Positions 47,190 through 56,832 are shown, counted from the stretch's first letter. The stretch: DNA of 64,000 bases from Pseudomonadota bacterium (GCA_018240465.1 JAFEFS010000074.1:1-64000), one strand, 5' to 3'. Notes: generated from the sequence alone by a model not told the origin. A program made the numbers and translations.

Positions 47190-47246
47190 CTAAGCGAAGC
47201 CACCGGCGAATCGAAGCATCGAGCGCAGGTTCGCAGCGATCACGGA

Positions 47247-47969
47247 TCAGGCGGTGCTGCCACGGGCAGCAACTTTCCAGCCATCGGCCGTCAACAGTTC
47301 CAGCGGACGGAAGCGCGCCTTGTAGTCCATCTTCGGGTGGCGCTCGATCCAGTAGCCGAGATACACGTGAGGCAGGCCGCGTTCGCGCGCGAGTTCGATC
47401 TGGCGCAGGATCGCGTGCGTGCCGAGGCCGCGCGCCTCGAGCGCCGGATCGTAAAAGGTATACACGGCCGACAGGCCGGTCGTGGTGATGTCGGTGACCG
47501 CGAGCGCGCACAGCTCGCCGCTGGCGTCGCGCAACTCGAGAAACGAGGTCGGACTCCACGCGGTGTAGAGGAAGCGGGTGAAATCCTGCGGGTCCGGGTT
47601 GTCCATGCCGCCGCCCGCATGGCGCGCGTCGAGATAACGCCGGTACAGGGCGAAGTATTCGTGGCTGTAACGCGCCGGCACGACGCTGAGCGCGAGATCC
47701 GCGTTGCGCCTGAAATTGCGCCGCTGGCTGCGATCGGGTTCGAACTGTGTGACCGGAATGCGCGCCGGCACGCAGGCGCGGCATTGCGGACATTGCGGGT
47801 GGTAGACGTGGCCGCCGGCGCGGCGGTAGCCGCGGGTGAGCGCATGCGCGTACATGCGCGGCAGGTGCGGAGCGGACGGGTCGATGACGAGGTTCTGCGC
47901 CGTCCGCTCGGCGAAGTAACCGCAGGCGTGCGGCAGGGTCTGAAACAGGCGGACGGTTTCGGACTTCAT
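47247..47969 (-). CDS. bpt: Aspartate/glutamate leucyltransferase
   Basis: 240 residues. Bpt adds Leu from Leu-tRNA to proteins with N-terminal Asp or Glu, marking them for ClpAP by the N-end rule. The ATE fold is shown by the Cys-rich HPQCPQCRACVPARIPV, the RRNADLALSVVPARYS block and FYDPALEARGLGTHAILRQI. YLGYWIERHPKMDYKARFRP is the conserved late motif. It ends a minus-strand cluster and the IS relic lies just past its end. Confidence 0.95.
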   Translation of the reverse strand: MKSETVRLFQTLPHACGYFAERTAQNLVIDPSAPHLPRMYAHALTRGYRRAGGHVYHPQCPQCRACVPARIPVTQFEPDRSQRRNFRRNADLALSVVPARYSHEYFALYRRYLDARHAGGGMDNPDPQDFTRFLYTAWSPTSFLELRDASGELCALAVTDITTTGLSAVYTFYDPALEARGLGTHAILRQIELARERGLPHVYLGYWIERHPKMDYKARFRPLELLTADGWKVAARGSTA

Positions 47970-48039
47970 GGGGTTAGTCTACATCGCCGCCCAGGCGAAA
48001 GAGCAAGGGCGGATTGGCCACGGATGGCAAAACAGATCT

Positions 48040-48717
48040 TCAGTTTCTTGCCGCGACCTCGTCGATGTGCAGCAGCAGGTCGGCCGGGTCGGCGTAGACG
48101 CGAAACGCGCCGGCGCGGCTCAGTTCGTCCTCGCCATAGCCGCCGGACAACAGGCCCACGCCGAGGCCGCGCGCGCGCTTCGCCGCGATCATGTCCCAGA
48201 TGCTGTCGCCGAGGACCAGCGAATCGCGGATGTCGACGCCGAGGCGTTCGGCCGCAGTCAGGAACAGGTCCGGGTCGGGCTTGGCATACCTGACCTGGTC
48301 GCGCGTGACCACGGCTACCTTGGCCGGATCGACGCCGAGCGCGGCGAGATTGTGCCCGGCGGTTTCCATGCGGCCGCTGGTCGCGATCGCCCACGGATTG
48401 CCCTGTTCGGTCAGATAGTCGAGCAGTTCGCGCGCGCCGGGCAGCGGGCGCACGCTGGCCGAGAGCTGCTGATAGGCGGCGGCGTGGTTCCTGCGCAGGC
48501 GCTCGAGGCGCTCGGGCGTGTTGTCGAAGCCGGTCTCGCGCAGCAGGATGTTGGCGAACAGGCCGCCGGACATGCCGATCTTGCGATGGATGCGCCAGAC
48601 CGAGAGCGGAATGCCTTCCGCATCAAGCGCGGACTTCCACGCGAGCACATGCTGGTAGACGCTGTCGATCAGGGTACCGTCGAGATCGAACAGGAAGGCG
48701 GTTTTGATGCGGGACAT
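48040..48717 (-). CDS. HAD-family hydrolase (phosphoglycolate/beta-phosphoglucomutase type)
   Basis: 225 residues. Motif I LFDLDGTLIDS (nucleophile Asp), motif II ATSGR, motif III Lys in YAKPDPDLF and motif IV VLGDSIWDMIAAK are present, with a small helical cap. The substrate is a sugar or small-molecule phosphate, not determinable. MSRIKTAFLFD is chosen; a second start four codons earlier is possible. It lies 71 bases upstream of bpt. Confidence 0.88.
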   Translation of the reverse strand: MSRIKTAFLFDLDGTLIDSVYQHVLAWKSALDAEGIPLSVWRIHRKIGMSGGLFANILLRETGFDNTPERLERLRRNHAAAYQQLSASVRPLPGARELLDYLTEQGNPWAIATSGRMETAGHNLAALGVDPAKVAVVTRDQVRYAKPDPDLFLTAAERLGVDIRDSLVLGDSIWDMIAAKRARGLGVGLLSGGYGEDELSRAGAFRVYADPADLLLHIDEVAARN

Positions 48718-48759
48718 GAAGCGGGCCAATGACGAGTGCAGTAGCTGTTCGGGGGATTT

Positions 48760-49155
48760 CTAGAAAATCCGGACGACGCCCAGCCAGTTGAGCATCAGCA
48801 GCGCGCCGATGGCGGCGAGCAGCAGCGTGCGTATGTTCCAGACGAAACGCGTGCGCCGCTGCTCGGGCGTGAGTTCCTTGCTGCGCGAGGCTTCGAGCTC
48901 CTCGGCGTAGCGCGTCGGCGGCTCGATGCCGATCTCGCGCAACAGCGCGCGCGCGCGCGCCTGGTCCTGCGAGTGCACGACCCAGACCTGTGCCCAGTCG
49001 TCGCGGCCGGATTTCGCCGAATAGCTCGGCCCCTTGTAGTCGTGGCCCTTGTAGTTGCTGCGGTTCGTCACCGAGGTTTCGATGCCGGCTTCGCGCAACA
49101 GGGCGACGACGCGATCGACGTTCTCGTTGCGTGCGGAGGTGTAGATTTGCCTCAT
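48760..49155 (-). CDS. DUF2007-like domain with C-terminal TM
   Basis: 131 residues. The first 70 (MRQIYTSARNENVDRVVALL, VWVVHSQDQARARALLREIG) resemble the DUF2007 putative signal-transducing fold. A single TM (LLLAAIGALLMLNWLGV) near the end would anchor it with the domain in the cytosol. Function is unknown. It sits between tesB and the HAD gene on the same strand. Confidence 0.75.
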   Translation of the reverse strand: MRQIYTSARNENVDRVVALLREAGIETSVTNRSNYKGHDYKGPSYSAKSGRDDWAQVWVVHSQDQARARALLREIGIEPPTRYAEELEASRSKELTPEQRRTRFVWNIRTLLLAAIGALLMLNWLGVVRIF

Positions 49156-49212
49156 GGTGATGGGATGTTACCCGAGAAGTGCGGTCAGCAAGATCGCTTC
49201 CTGAACTTGCGA

Positions 49213-50085
49213 TCACGGATGACCGCCATTCAATCGCATCATGCCTTCCTGCGCGGTCGAAGCGACGAGGCGGCCATCGGCGGAAAAGATCTGTCCGCGT
49301 GCGAGGCCGCGGGCGCCTTGCGCGGTCGGGCTGTCGAGCGCATAGAGCAGCCATTCGTCCGCGCGCAGCGCGCGATGGAACCACATCGCGTGATCAAGGC
49401 TGGCCAGATGGACCTTGCCGTCGGCGAACGAGATGCCGTGCGGCAGCAGCGCGGTGCCGATCAAGTTGAAGTCGGAGGCGTAGGCGACCATCGCGCGATG
49501 CAGCGCGGGCGAATCAGCGATGCGGTCCACGAGCCGGAACCAGATGTGCTGTCGCGGCGGCAGCCGGCCCGGGTTCAGATCGTCGCGCGGTTCGACGTAG
49601 CGCAGTTCGAACGGGCCTGCGCCGCCGAACCAGCGTTGCAGTTTCGGTGGCAGCTTCTCGAGTTCGGCGGGCGGGAGTGCCCTGCGCGAGGGCAGGGCTT
49701 CGGCCGATGGCACCTGTGGCATCGCGGTCTGGTGCTCGAAACCGGGTTCGTCGATCTGGAACGAGACCGTGCAGTTGAAGATCTGCTCGCCGTGCTGGAT
49801 CGCAATCACGCGCCGCGTCGAAAAACTGCGCCCGTCGCGCGTGCGCTCGACGTTGTAGACGATCGGCGCCGCGATGTCGCCGGCACGCAGGAAATAGGCG
49901 TGCAGCGAATGCGCGCCGCGGTGTTCCTCGACCGTCTGCTGCGCCGCCGACAAGGCCTGCCCGAGCACCTGGCCGCCGAACACGTAGCGCGTGCCGATGT
50001 CGCGGCTCTGGCCGCGGAACAGGTTGTCTTCGAGGCGTTCCAGGCCGAGCAGTTCGACCAGCTCGGCGACGACGGGTTTGGTCAT
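49213..50085 (-). CDS. tesB: Acyl-CoA thioesterase II
   Basis: 290 residues, the usual TesB length. The enzyme splits medium- and long-chain acyl-CoA to free acid and CoA in the cytosol. Double-hotdog motifs: NLFRGQSRDIGTRYVFGGQV, LHAYFLRAGD, VERTRDGRSFSTRRV and LASLDHAMWFHR. It ends with ARGQIFSADGRLVASTAQEG. The start MTKPVVAELVELL is typical. It is co-oriented with the DUF2007-like gene. Confidence 0.94.
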   Translation of the reverse strand: MTKPVVAELVELLGLERLEDNLFRGQSRDIGTRYVFGGQVLGQALSAAQQTVEEHRGAHSLHAYFLRAGDIAAPIVYNVERTRDGRSFSTRRVIAIQHGEQIFNCTVSFQIDEPGFEHQTAMPQVPSAEALPSRRALPPAELEKLPPKLQRWFGGAGPFELRYVEPRDDLNPGRLPPRQHIWFRLVDRIADSPALHRAMVAYASDFNLIGTALLPHGISFADGKVHLASLDHAMWFHRALRADEWLLYALDSPTAQGARGLARGQIFSADGRLVASTAQEGMMRLNGGHP

Positions 50086-50185
50086 TGTCTGTTCCACGAT
50101 GCGATGGTCTCGCATTCTACCGTAGCGGCGATTCGTCACGCCCGGGCTTGCTTGTCTGTCGCCAAGGGCAGAACGTGTGCGGCCG

Positions 50186-50770
50186 CTACGGACGAAGCCG
50201 TGCGAGCCCGGACGCCGGCACGACATCCTCCCATGGAAACAGCGGACCGGGGTCCTGGCGCCGACGCAGCATGATTTTCGCATCGTCGCTCGCGGGTTCC
50301 AGACGCGTATCGAGATCCTCGTGGCCGGCGATATGGCGCAGGCTGGGGATGTCGTGCTTGAGCTGTCGCAGCAGCGCCAGCAGCGACTGGATCTGTGCCT
50401 TCGTGTAGGCCACCGTGAACGCCTGATGGCGGCTGTCGCCCCAATGCGGATAGCGGCCGAGGTTGAACATCTCGATGCCGATCGAGCGCGTGTTCCAGTC
50501 TTTCGTGTGGTTGGCGACGCGATCGTTGGCAACGAAGCGGTACACCTCGCCGGCTTCGGTGATGTAGTAGTGGCCGCTGTTGCCGGTGCCCTTTTGCGGA
50601 TAGTGCACACGCTCGCCGAACTCGCGTGTCATCGCCATGTCGGGCAACTCGGTGCAGTGGATCACGACGAGGTCGATCGCCGACAGGCCCCGATGGTTGA
50701 GCCTGGCCTCGTAGGGCAGGGGCCAGTCGTGGACGACCAGTTCGGGCGGCGGCGAGGTGGATATCGGCAT
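50186..50770 (-). CDS. N-acetylmuramoyl-L-alanine amidase (Amidase_2)
   Basis: 194 residues. Zinc-site motifs of the AmiD/AmpD-type fold: VVIHCTELPD (first His), NSGHYYITEAGEVYRFV, and HIAGHEDLDTRLEP (last His and Asp). The enzyme cuts the bond between muramic acid and L-Ala. No signal peptide is seen, so it may act on recycled cytosolic muropeptides like AmpD (inference). The ATG at 50770 gives MPISTSPPPE; an upstream extension is Arg-rich and ignored. A divergent hydrolase gene starts 57 bases away. Confidence 0.88.
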   Translation of the reverse strand: MPISTSPPPELVVHDWPLPYEARLNHRGLSAIDLVVIHCTELPDMAMTREFGERVHYPQKGTGNSGHYYITEAGEVYRFVANDRVANHTKDWNTRSIGIEMFNLGRYPHWGDSRHQAFTVAYTKAQIQSLLALLRQLKHDIPSLRHIAGHEDLDTRLEPASDDAKIMLRRRQDPGPLFPWEDVVPASGLARLRP

Positions 50771-50826
50771 GCGCGCAGTCTCGCACGCGCGCGGGCAGGC
50801 TGTCAGCGCCATGCGATAATCGCGGC

Positions 50827-51354
50827 ATGAAGCCCTTCCTGATACTTTCGCACGGCCTCGAAAGCGGGCCCGACGCCACCAAGGTGACGGCACTGGCCAA
50901 GGTCGCCGAATCGCTCGGGTTCCGCAGCGTGCGTCCCGACTATCGCGATCTCGACGTCGGTCACGACGTGCGCCGCATCGACGAGCGCATCGCGCGCCTC
51001 AAGGCGCAGGCGCCGGTCGATGCGCCGGTCGTCCTCGCCGGATCGAGTCTGGGTGCGTATACCTCGGCGCTGGCGTCGGCCGGGTTGAACTGTGTCGGCC
51101 TGTTCCTGATCGCGCTGCCGCTGGCGATTCCCGGGTACGCGCGCCCGTTCGCCGCGGCGAACGTACGCACCGCGCTCGTGCATGCCTGGGACGACGAGAT
51201 TTGCCCGGTCGATGCGGCACTCGCCTTCGCGCGCGCGCGTGGCGATGCGATCGCAGTGGTGCGTGACGATCATCGTCTGGGCAACCACGTCGATTTTGTC
51301 GCCGAACAATTCCGTTTGTTCCTGATTCCATTCGGTCAGGGGCAGTTCGCGTGA
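50827..51354 (+). CDS. Small alpha/beta serine hydrolase
   Basis: 175 residues. The nucleophile elbow is GSSLGAYTS, the acid Asp is in AWDDEICPVDAA and the His is in VDFV-proximal LGNHVDFVA, so the triad is likely complete. LILSHGLESGPDATKVTAL opens the fold. It resembles the RBBP9/YdeN or YqiA group; substrate unknown. Its TGA overlaps the GTG start of rlmKL, so the two are coupled. Confidence 0.85.
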   Translation: MKPFLILSHGLESGPDATKVTALAKVAESLGFRSVRPDYRDLDVGHDVRRIDERIARLKAQAPVDAPVVLAGSSLGAYTSALASAGLNCVGLFLIALPLAIPGYARPFAAANVRTALVHAWDDEICPVDAALAFARARGDAIAVVRDDHRLGNHVDFVAEQFRLFLIPFGQGQFA

Positions 51355-53552
51355 ACGCGGCGGATCCAGCGACGCGAAAATTCTTTGCCACCTGCCCGAA
51401 AGGGCTGGAGTACCTGCTCGTCGACGAACTGAAGGCGCTCGGTGCCGGCGACGCGCACGAGGCGCTCGCCGGGGTGCACTTCGGTGGCAGCCTCGACGCG
51501 GGCTATCGCGCCTGCCTCTGGTCGCGGCTGGCCAGTCGCGTGCTGATGCCGATCGCGGAGTTTGCCGCCGCCGACGGCGACGCGCTGTATCGCGGCGCAC
51601 TCGACGTCGACTGGAGCGAACACTTCGGCACCAGCGACACGTTCGCGGTCGACGCGGTCGGCAGCACGCAGGGCATCACGCACACGCAGTTCGCCGCGCT
51701 GCGGGTCAAGGATGCGATCGTCGACCAGTTCCGCGAGCGCGGCGGCGTACGTCCGAGCGTCGATACCGAGCGGCCGTCGCTGCGGGTCAATCTCGTGCTG
51801 CGCAAGGGCCAGGCGATCCTGAGCATCGACCTTGCCGGCACGCCGCTGCATCAGCGCGGATATCGACTCGGCAAGGGTCTGGCGCCGCTCAAGGAGAATC
51901 TCGCCGCGGGCATGCTGTTGCGCGCCGGCTGGCCTGCGACCTATGCGGCCGGCGGCGGCCTCGTCGATCCGATGTGCGGCTCGGGCACGCTGCTGATCGA
52001 GGCGGCGCTGATGGCGGCCGACATCGCGCCGGGGCTGCGGCGCGACTATTTCGGCTTCCTCGGCTGGCGCGGCCACGACGCGGCGTTGTGGAAAACGTTG
52101 CGCGACGAGGCGCAGGCACGCGCGCTGGCCGGCGCGCAGGCGCTGAGACCCGTGTTCTTCGGCTTCGACCGCGATGCGAACGTGCTGCGCGAGGCCGTGC
52201 ACAACGCGCAGTACGCGCAGATGTCGGGTTTCATCCACCTCGCCAGGCAGTCGCTGGAACACCTGCATCGTCCGCAGGAGCTGTCGATGCCGGGGCTCGT
52301 GATCTGCAATCCGCCGTATGGCGAGCGCATGGGCGCGGACGCCGGCCTCGTCGATCTGTACCGTTTGCTCGGCACCAAACTGAAGGCCGAATTTCCCGGC
52401 TGGCGCGCGAGCGTGATCACTTCGGACGAAAACCTGGCGCGAGCGATCGGACTGCGCGCCGAGAAGAAATACCAGCTTTACAACGGCGCGCTCGAGTGCG
52501 TGTTCCTCAATTTCGCGATTCAATCAAGTTTGCCCGCGGCGGCCGATGCGCCGAAGCCCGGGCCGAAGCCGCTGTCGGCCGGCGCGCAGATGGTCAAGAA
52601 CCGCATCGAGAAGAACCACCGTCATCTGCGCAGGATAGCGGCGCGCGAAGGCGTCGAGTGCTGGCGTGTGTACGACGCCGACCTGCCCGAATACGCCGCC
52701 GCGATCGACATCTACCGTGAGCACGGACGCGATGGCGTGGCGCGCGATTGGCTGCACATCCAGGAGTATGCCGCGCCCGCGAGCATCGACGAGAGTCTCG
52801 CACGCGCGCGCCTGCGCGAGCTCGTGCGAGCGGCGGGCGAGGCACTGGACGTTCCGCGCGAACGCGTCGCGCTGAAGCAGCGCCGGCGCGGCAAGGGCGG
52901 CGAGAAGTACGGCAACCTCGACCATCGCGGCGAGTTCATCGAAGTGGGCGAGGGTGGCTTGCGCTTTCTCGTCAACCTGTGGGACTACCTCGACACCGGC
53001 CTGTTTCTCGACCACCGCCCGCTGCGCGCGCGCGTGCGCGAACTCGCGCGTGGCCGGCGCTTCCTCAACCTGTTCTGCTACACCGGCAGCGTCAGCGTCC
53101 ACGCCGCGGCCGGCGGCGCGATCGAGACGACCAGTGTCGATCTGTCGCAGACCTATCTCGAGTGGGCGACGCGCAACCTCGCCCTCAACGACTTCGGCGG
53201 CGGCACCGGGCACGGCGGGCGGCACAAGCTCGTACGCGCCGATGCGGCGACGTACCTGCAGCAGCATTCGGCGATGTACGACTTGATCTTCGTCGATCCG
53301 CCGACGTTCTCGAACTCCAAGAGCGCGGCCGACTTCGACGTGCAACGTGACCACGCACAACTGCTGCGGCTCTGCGGCGAGCGTCTGCTGCCAGGCGGAA
53401 TCATCCTCTTCTCGAACAACTACCGCCGCTTCAAGCTCGACGAGGCCGCACTGTCCGGCTTCGATATTCGCGACATCGGCGCGGCCACGATCCCGTTCGA
53501 TTTCGAGCGCAATCCGCGCATCCACCAAGCCTGGGAACTGCAGAAGAAGTAG
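51351..53552 (+). CDS. rlmL: Bifunctional 23S rRNA methyltransferase RlmKL
   Basis: 733 residues. The N-terminal half methylates 23S rRNA at G2445 (N2), the C-terminal half at G2069 (N7). A THUMP domain (about 50-160) is followed by the RlmL catalytic motif CNPPYGERMG (about 320). A hinge leads to the RlmK domain with NLFCYTGSVSVHAAAGG and FVDPPTFSNSK (about 649). The GTG start overlaps the hydrolase TGA (GTGA). Length matches E. coli RlmL (702) with small insertions. Confidence 0.96.
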   Translation: MNAADPATRKFFATCPKGLEYLLVDELKALGAGDAHEALAGVHFGGSLDAGYRACLWSRLASRVLMPIAEFAAADGDALYRGALDVDWSEHFGTSDTFAVDAVGSTQGITHTQFAALRVKDAIVDQFRERGGVRPSVDTERPSLRVNLVLRKGQAILSIDLAGTPLHQRGYRLGKGLAPLKENLAAGMLLRAGWPATYAAGGGLVDPMCGSGTLLIEAALMAADIAPGLRRDYFGFLGWRGHDAALWKTLRDEAQARALAGAQALRPVFFGFDRDANVLREAVHNAQYAQMSGFIHLARQSLEHLHRPQELSMPGLVICNPPYGERMGADAGLVDLYRLLGTKLKAEFPGWRASVITSDENLARAIGLRAEKKYQLYNGALECVFLNFAIQSSLPAAADAPKPGPKPLSAGAQMVKNRIEKNHRHLRRIAAREGVECWRVYDADLPEYAAAIDIYREHGRDGVARDWLHIQEYAAPASIDESLARARLRELVRAAGEALDVPRERVALKQRRRGKGGEKYGNLDHRGEFIEVGEGGLRFLVNLWDYLDTGLFLDHRPLRARVRELARGRRFLNLFCYTGSVSVHAAAGGAIETTSVDLSQTYLEWATRNLALNDFGGGTGHGGRHKLVRADAATYLQQHSAMYDLIFVDPPTFSNSKSAADFDVQRDHAQLLRLCGERLLPGGIILFSNNYRRFKLDEAALSGFDIRDIGAATIPFDFERNPRIHQAWELQKK

Positions 53553-53555
53553 CCT

Positions 53556-53596
53556 CGTTCAGCTTCGTCCCGCAGCGCGCCGGACGAGGCTGAACG
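53556..53596 (+). terminator. Stable hairpin just after rlmKL
   Basis: CGTTCAGCTTCGTCC (53556-53570) pairs with GGACGAGGCTGAACG (53582-53596) with one wobble pair and an 11-base loop. It begins 4 bases past the stop. No T-run follows, so it may protect the 3' end rather than stop transcription. Confidence 0.55.
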
Positions 53597-53697
53597 GTTC
53601 AGGCAGGGGTGCCGGTTTTTCACCATCGATTCAGCCGGAAAATCGCAGCATGTTTCTGCGATCAGCGGATCGCTTGGGCACTCATCGGAGCAGGCAC

Positions 53698-54159
53698 ATG
53701 ACATTCGGCAAGCGTGGTTTTCGTGCGATGGCTTTCGGCCTTCTCGCCGTAGCCGGGCTCGCATTTGCGTCGATGGCGTCGGCACGCGATCATTTCAGCC
53801 TCGGCATCAGCGTGCCGGGTTTGAGCATCGGCGTCGGCAACCATCACACCTACGTCGGTATCGGCGGCGGCTACTACGGTGGCGGCTACTACGGTGGCGG
53901 CTACTACGGTGGCGGCTACTACGGCGGTGGCTACTATGCGCCGACCTACTATGCGCCGACGTATTACGCACCGGCACCGGTGTACTACGATTCGTACCCG
54001 GTCTACTACAGCCGCCCGGTCGTGTACCGCTCGGGCTACTACTACCGCGACCGCGGCTACGACCGCGGCTATGACCGTGGCTACCACCGCGGCTACGATC
54101 GCGGCCGTGACGAAGGACGCGGCAGCTACTACGATCGCGGCGGTTACTACCGCCATTGA
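53698..54159 (+). CDS. Exported Gly/Tyr-repeat protein
   Basis: 153 residues. A signal peptide (MTFGKRGFRAMAFGLLAVAG, cut near ASA) is followed by HFSLGISVPGLSIGVGNHHT. Then come five perfect GGGYY units (about 56-80), two APTYY units and a Tyr/Arg/Asp-rich tail (DRGYDRGYDRGYHRGYDRGR). The repeats predict a disordered, sticky surface or periplasmic polypeptide. Similar proteins are called only hypothetical. GGAG 8 bases before the ATG fixes the start. A strong terminator follows. Confidence 0.8.
   Translation: MTFGKRGFRAMAFGLLAVAGLAFASMASARDHFSLGISVPGLSIGVGNHHTYVGIGGGYYGGGYYGGGYYGGGYYGGGYYAPTYYAPTYYAPAPVYYDSYPVYYSRPVVYRSGYYYRDRGYDRGYDRGYHRGYDRGRDEGRGSYYDRGGYYRH
53863..53937 (+). repeat. Five 15-bp tandem repeats coding GGGYY
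   Basis: GGTGGCGGCTACTAC-type units run five times in frame with few synonymous changes, so slippage could change copy number. Confidence 0.85.
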
Positions 54160-54204
54160 AGGTTGCCCGGCGCATTCCTTCCCCCGGAATTGAGCGCCGG
54201 CCAT

Positions 54205-54240
54205 GACCCCGCTGCTTCGGCAGCGGGGTCTTTGTTTTGC
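54205..54240 (+). terminator. Rho-independent terminator after the Gly/Tyr-repeat gene
   Basis: GACCCCGCTGC (54205-54215) and GCAGCGGGGTC (54220-54230) pair perfectly around TTCG, and TTTGTTTTG follows, the textbook arrangement. Confidence 0.92.
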
Positions 54241-54329
54241 GCACGGCAGGCGGCATTGCGCCCGCGCCGGGATCAGCCGCGAAAGACGCCCGACTCGCGG
54301 CACGCTGGCCGTCTTCGGGCGGTCCCACT

Positions 54330-54998
54330 ATGATGCCGGCTGTATTTCTCCACGGATTCCCAGTGACCCATCCGCAAGCGTCGCCTCCCACGTCCGGCTC
54401 GCAGGCTTGGCTGTTCTTCCGCCAATGGCTGAAGAACCCGCTGAGCATCGCCGCGCTGGCGCCGTCGGGCACCCAGTTGGCGGCATTGATGACCGCGGAA
54501 CTGCCGCACGGCACGCGGCGTGTGATCGAACTCGGCGCGGGCACCGGAGTGTTCACGCGCGCGATGCTCGATAGCGGCGTCGCGGCGGATCAACTGCTCG
54601 TCGTCGAGTTGAACGAGGAACTGTACGAGCACCTGCAAGCACAGTTCCCCGGCGCGCGCGTCGTCTGCGGCAATGCCTGCGAGTTGGCCGGCATCGTGGC
54701 GCAACAGGGTTTCACGCAACCCGGCGAGGTCGATGCGGTCGTCAGCGGCCTGGGCCTGCTCAACATGTCGCGCGACCTGCAGCGCTCGATCATGCGCAGC
54801 GCATTCGACGTGCTCGGCCCCGAAGGCAGTTTCATCCAGTTCACCTATTCGCCGAAGCCGCCGTTGCCGCGCGACCTGCTCGAAGAGCTGGGCCTGTCGG
54901 TGCGCCGCGGCGGCTTCGCCTGGCGCAACATCCCGCCGGCCTCGGTGTTCGTGTTCTCGCGTGCGCGTTCGGAGCAGATGCACGCCGTGCGGAAGTGA
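54330..54998 (+). CDS. Phospholipid N-methyltransferase-like SAM enzyme
   Basis: 222 residues. The SAM-binding loop is IELGAGTGVFTRAMLDSG, with VVELNEELYEHLQAQFPGA (acidic SAM ribose contact) and VVSGLGLLNMSRDLQRSI after it. WLFFRQWLKNPLSIAALAPS at the front is typical of PmtA-type enzymes that methylate phosphatidylethanolamine. A role in membrane lipids is likely but not proved. The start could be ATG 54330 or a GTG at about 54363. Confidence 0.78.
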   Translation: MMPAVFLHGFPVTHPQASPPTSGSQAWLFFRQWLKNPLSIAALAPSGTQLAALMTAELPHGTRRVIELGAGTGVFTRAMLDSGVAADQLLVVELNEELYEHLQAQFPGARVVCGNACELAGIVAQQGFTQPGEVDAVVSGLGLLNMSRDLQRSIMRSAFDVLGPEGSFIQFTYSPKPPLPRDLLEELGLSVRRGGFAWRNIPPASVFVFSRARSEQMHAVRK

Positions 54999-55062
54999 TT
55001 CCCGCGCTCGCCGTTGACCACCGGGCGCACGATGCGACAATCTCCGGCCGTACTCATCGACA

Positions 55063-55092
55063 TTGGCCTACTTTGTCCGGACGGTAGATAAT
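55063..55092 (+). promoter_or_regulatory. Candidate promoter of hutU
   Basis: TTGGCC (55063-55068) and GATAAT (55087-55092) are 18 bases apart, 28 bases ahead of the hutU ATG. The -10 matches at five of six positions. Confidence 0.4.
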
Positions 55093-55119
55093 TGGCTACC
55101 CTAAATACGGGATTCCGCC

Positions 55120-56790
55120 ATGAACGCTCCGACCCGCATCGACACCACGCGCACGATCCGCGCGCCGCGCGGCAACACGCTCACGTGCAAGAGCTGGCTG
55201 ATCGAAGCCGCATATCGCATGATCCAGAACAACCTGGATCCGCAGGTCGCCGAAAACCCGCACGAACTCGTCGTCTACGGCGGCATCGGCCGTGCCGCGC
55301 GCAACTGGGAATGCTTCGATGCGATCCTGCGCTCGCTGCGCGAGTTGAACGACGACGAGACTCTGTTGATCCAGTCGGGCAAGCCGGTCGGCGTATTCCC
55401 GACCCACGCCGACGCGCCGCGCGTGCTGCTGGCGAACTCCAACCTCGTGCCGCATTGGGCGACCTGGGAACACTTCAACGAGCTCGATAAAAAAGGCCTG
55501 ATGATGTACGGCCAGATGACGGCCGGATCGTGGATCTACATCGGCTCGCAGGGCATCGTGCAGGGCACCTACGAAACCTTCGTCGAGATGGGGCGCCAGC
55601 ACTACGGCGGTTCGCTCAAGGGCAAATGGATTCTCACGGCCGGCCTCGGTGGCATGGGCGGCGCGCAGCCGCTGGCGGCCTCGCTTGCGGGCGCGTGTTC
55701 GCTGAACCTCGAATGCCGGCAGAGCAGCATCGATTTCCGCCTGAAGACGCGCTACGTCGACGAGCAGGCGAAGGACATCGACGACGCGCTCGTGCGCATC
55801 GAAAAATACACGAAGGCGGGTGAGGCGAAATCGATCGCGCTGCTCGGCAACGCGGCAGAGATTCTTCCCGAACTCGTCAAGCGCGGCGTCAAGCCCGACG
55901 CCGTCACCGACCAGACCAGCGCGCACGACCCGGTCCACGGCTACCTGCCGATTGGCTGGAGCGTCGAGCAGTGGCTGGCCGAACAGAAGGCCAATCCCGA
56001 GAAGGTGCGTGACGCGGCGAAGAAGTCGATGCGCGTGCATGTCGAGGCGATGCTCGCGTTCCACGCGCAGGGCATCCCGACCGTCGACTACGGCAACAAC
56101 ATCCGCCAGATGGCGAAGGACGAAGGTTGCGCGAACGCGTTCGACTTCCCCGGCTTCGTGCCGGCCTACGTGCGCCCGCTGTTCTGCCGCGGCATCGGCC
56201 CGTTCCGTTGGGTCGCGCTGTCGGGCGATCCCGAGGACATCTACAAGACCGACGCCAAGGTCAAGGAATTGATCCCGGACGATGCGCACCTGCACAACTG
56301 GCTCGACATGGCGAAGGAACGCATCAGCTTCCAGGGCCTGCCCGCGCGGATTTGTTGGGTAGGCCTCGGCCAGCGCCATCGCCTCGGCCTCGCGTTCAAC
56401 GAAATGGTGCGCAAGGGCGAACTCAAGGCGCCGGTAGTGATCGGCCGCGACCATCTCGACTCCGGCTCGGTCGCGAGTCCCAACCGCGAAACCGAAGCGA
56501 TGAAGGACGGCAGCGACGCGGTCAGCGACTGGCCGATCCTCAACGCGCTGCTCAATACCGCGGGCGGCGCGACCTGGGTTTCATTCCACCACGGCGGCGG
56601 CGTCGGCATGGGCTATTCGCAACACAGCGGCGTCGTCATCGTCTGCGACGGCAGCGAAGCCGCCGACAAGCGCATCGCGCGCGTGCTGTGGAACGATCCG
56701 GGCACGGGCGTGATGCGGCATGCGGATGCGGGGTATGAGATTGCGCGAAAGTGTGCGAAAGAGCAGGGGTTGAAGTTGCCGATGGCTTGA
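55120..56790 (+). CDS. hutU: Urocanate hydratase
   Basis: 556 residues, the normal length. The enzyme adds water to urocanate to make imidazolonepropionate in histidine degradation, using tightly bound NAD+. [18 protein letters not shown] is the NAD-binding loop and [16 protein letters not shown] carries the conserved active-site Cys. [15 protein letters not shown] and [15 protein letters not shown] follow. hutH, hutI and hutG are not neighbours here, so the pathway genes are scattered or lie outside the window. A terminator ends the gene. Confidence 0.97.
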   Translation: MNAPTRIDTTRTIRAPRGNTLTCKSWLIEAAYRMIQNNLDPQVAENPHELVVYGGIGRAARNWECFDAILRSLRELNDDETLLIQSGKPVGVFPTHADAPRVLLANSNLVPHWATWEHFNELDKKGLMMYGQMTAGSWIYIGSQGIVQGTYETFVEMGRQHYGGSLKGKWILTAGLGGMGGAQPLAASLAGACSLNLECRQSSIDFRLKTRYVDEQAKDIDDALVRIEKYTKAGEAKSIALLGNAAEILPELVKRGVKPDAVTDQTSAHDPVHGYLPIGWSVEQWLAEQKANPEKVRDAAKKSMRVHVEAMLAFHAQGIPTVDYGNNIRQMAKDEGCANAFDFPGFVPAYVRPLFCRGIGPFRWVALSGDPEDIYKTDAKVKELIPDDAHLHNWLDMAKERISFQGLPARICWVGLGQRHRLGLAFNEMVRKGELKAPVVIGRDHLDSGSVASPNRETEAMKDGSDAVSDWPILNALLNTAGGATWVSFHHGGGVGMGYSQHSGVVIVCDGSEAADKRIARVLWNDPGTGVMRHADAGYEIARKCAKEQGLKLPMA

Positions 56791-56832
56791 CGGGGAAGCT
56801 TGCGGCGTGATGCTGAAAGCTTTGTAAGAAAC

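Noticed and set aside
48973..50274. 433-codon plus frame opposite tesB
   Set aside because: It is the mirror of tesB and the DUF2007-like gene, with no start signal.
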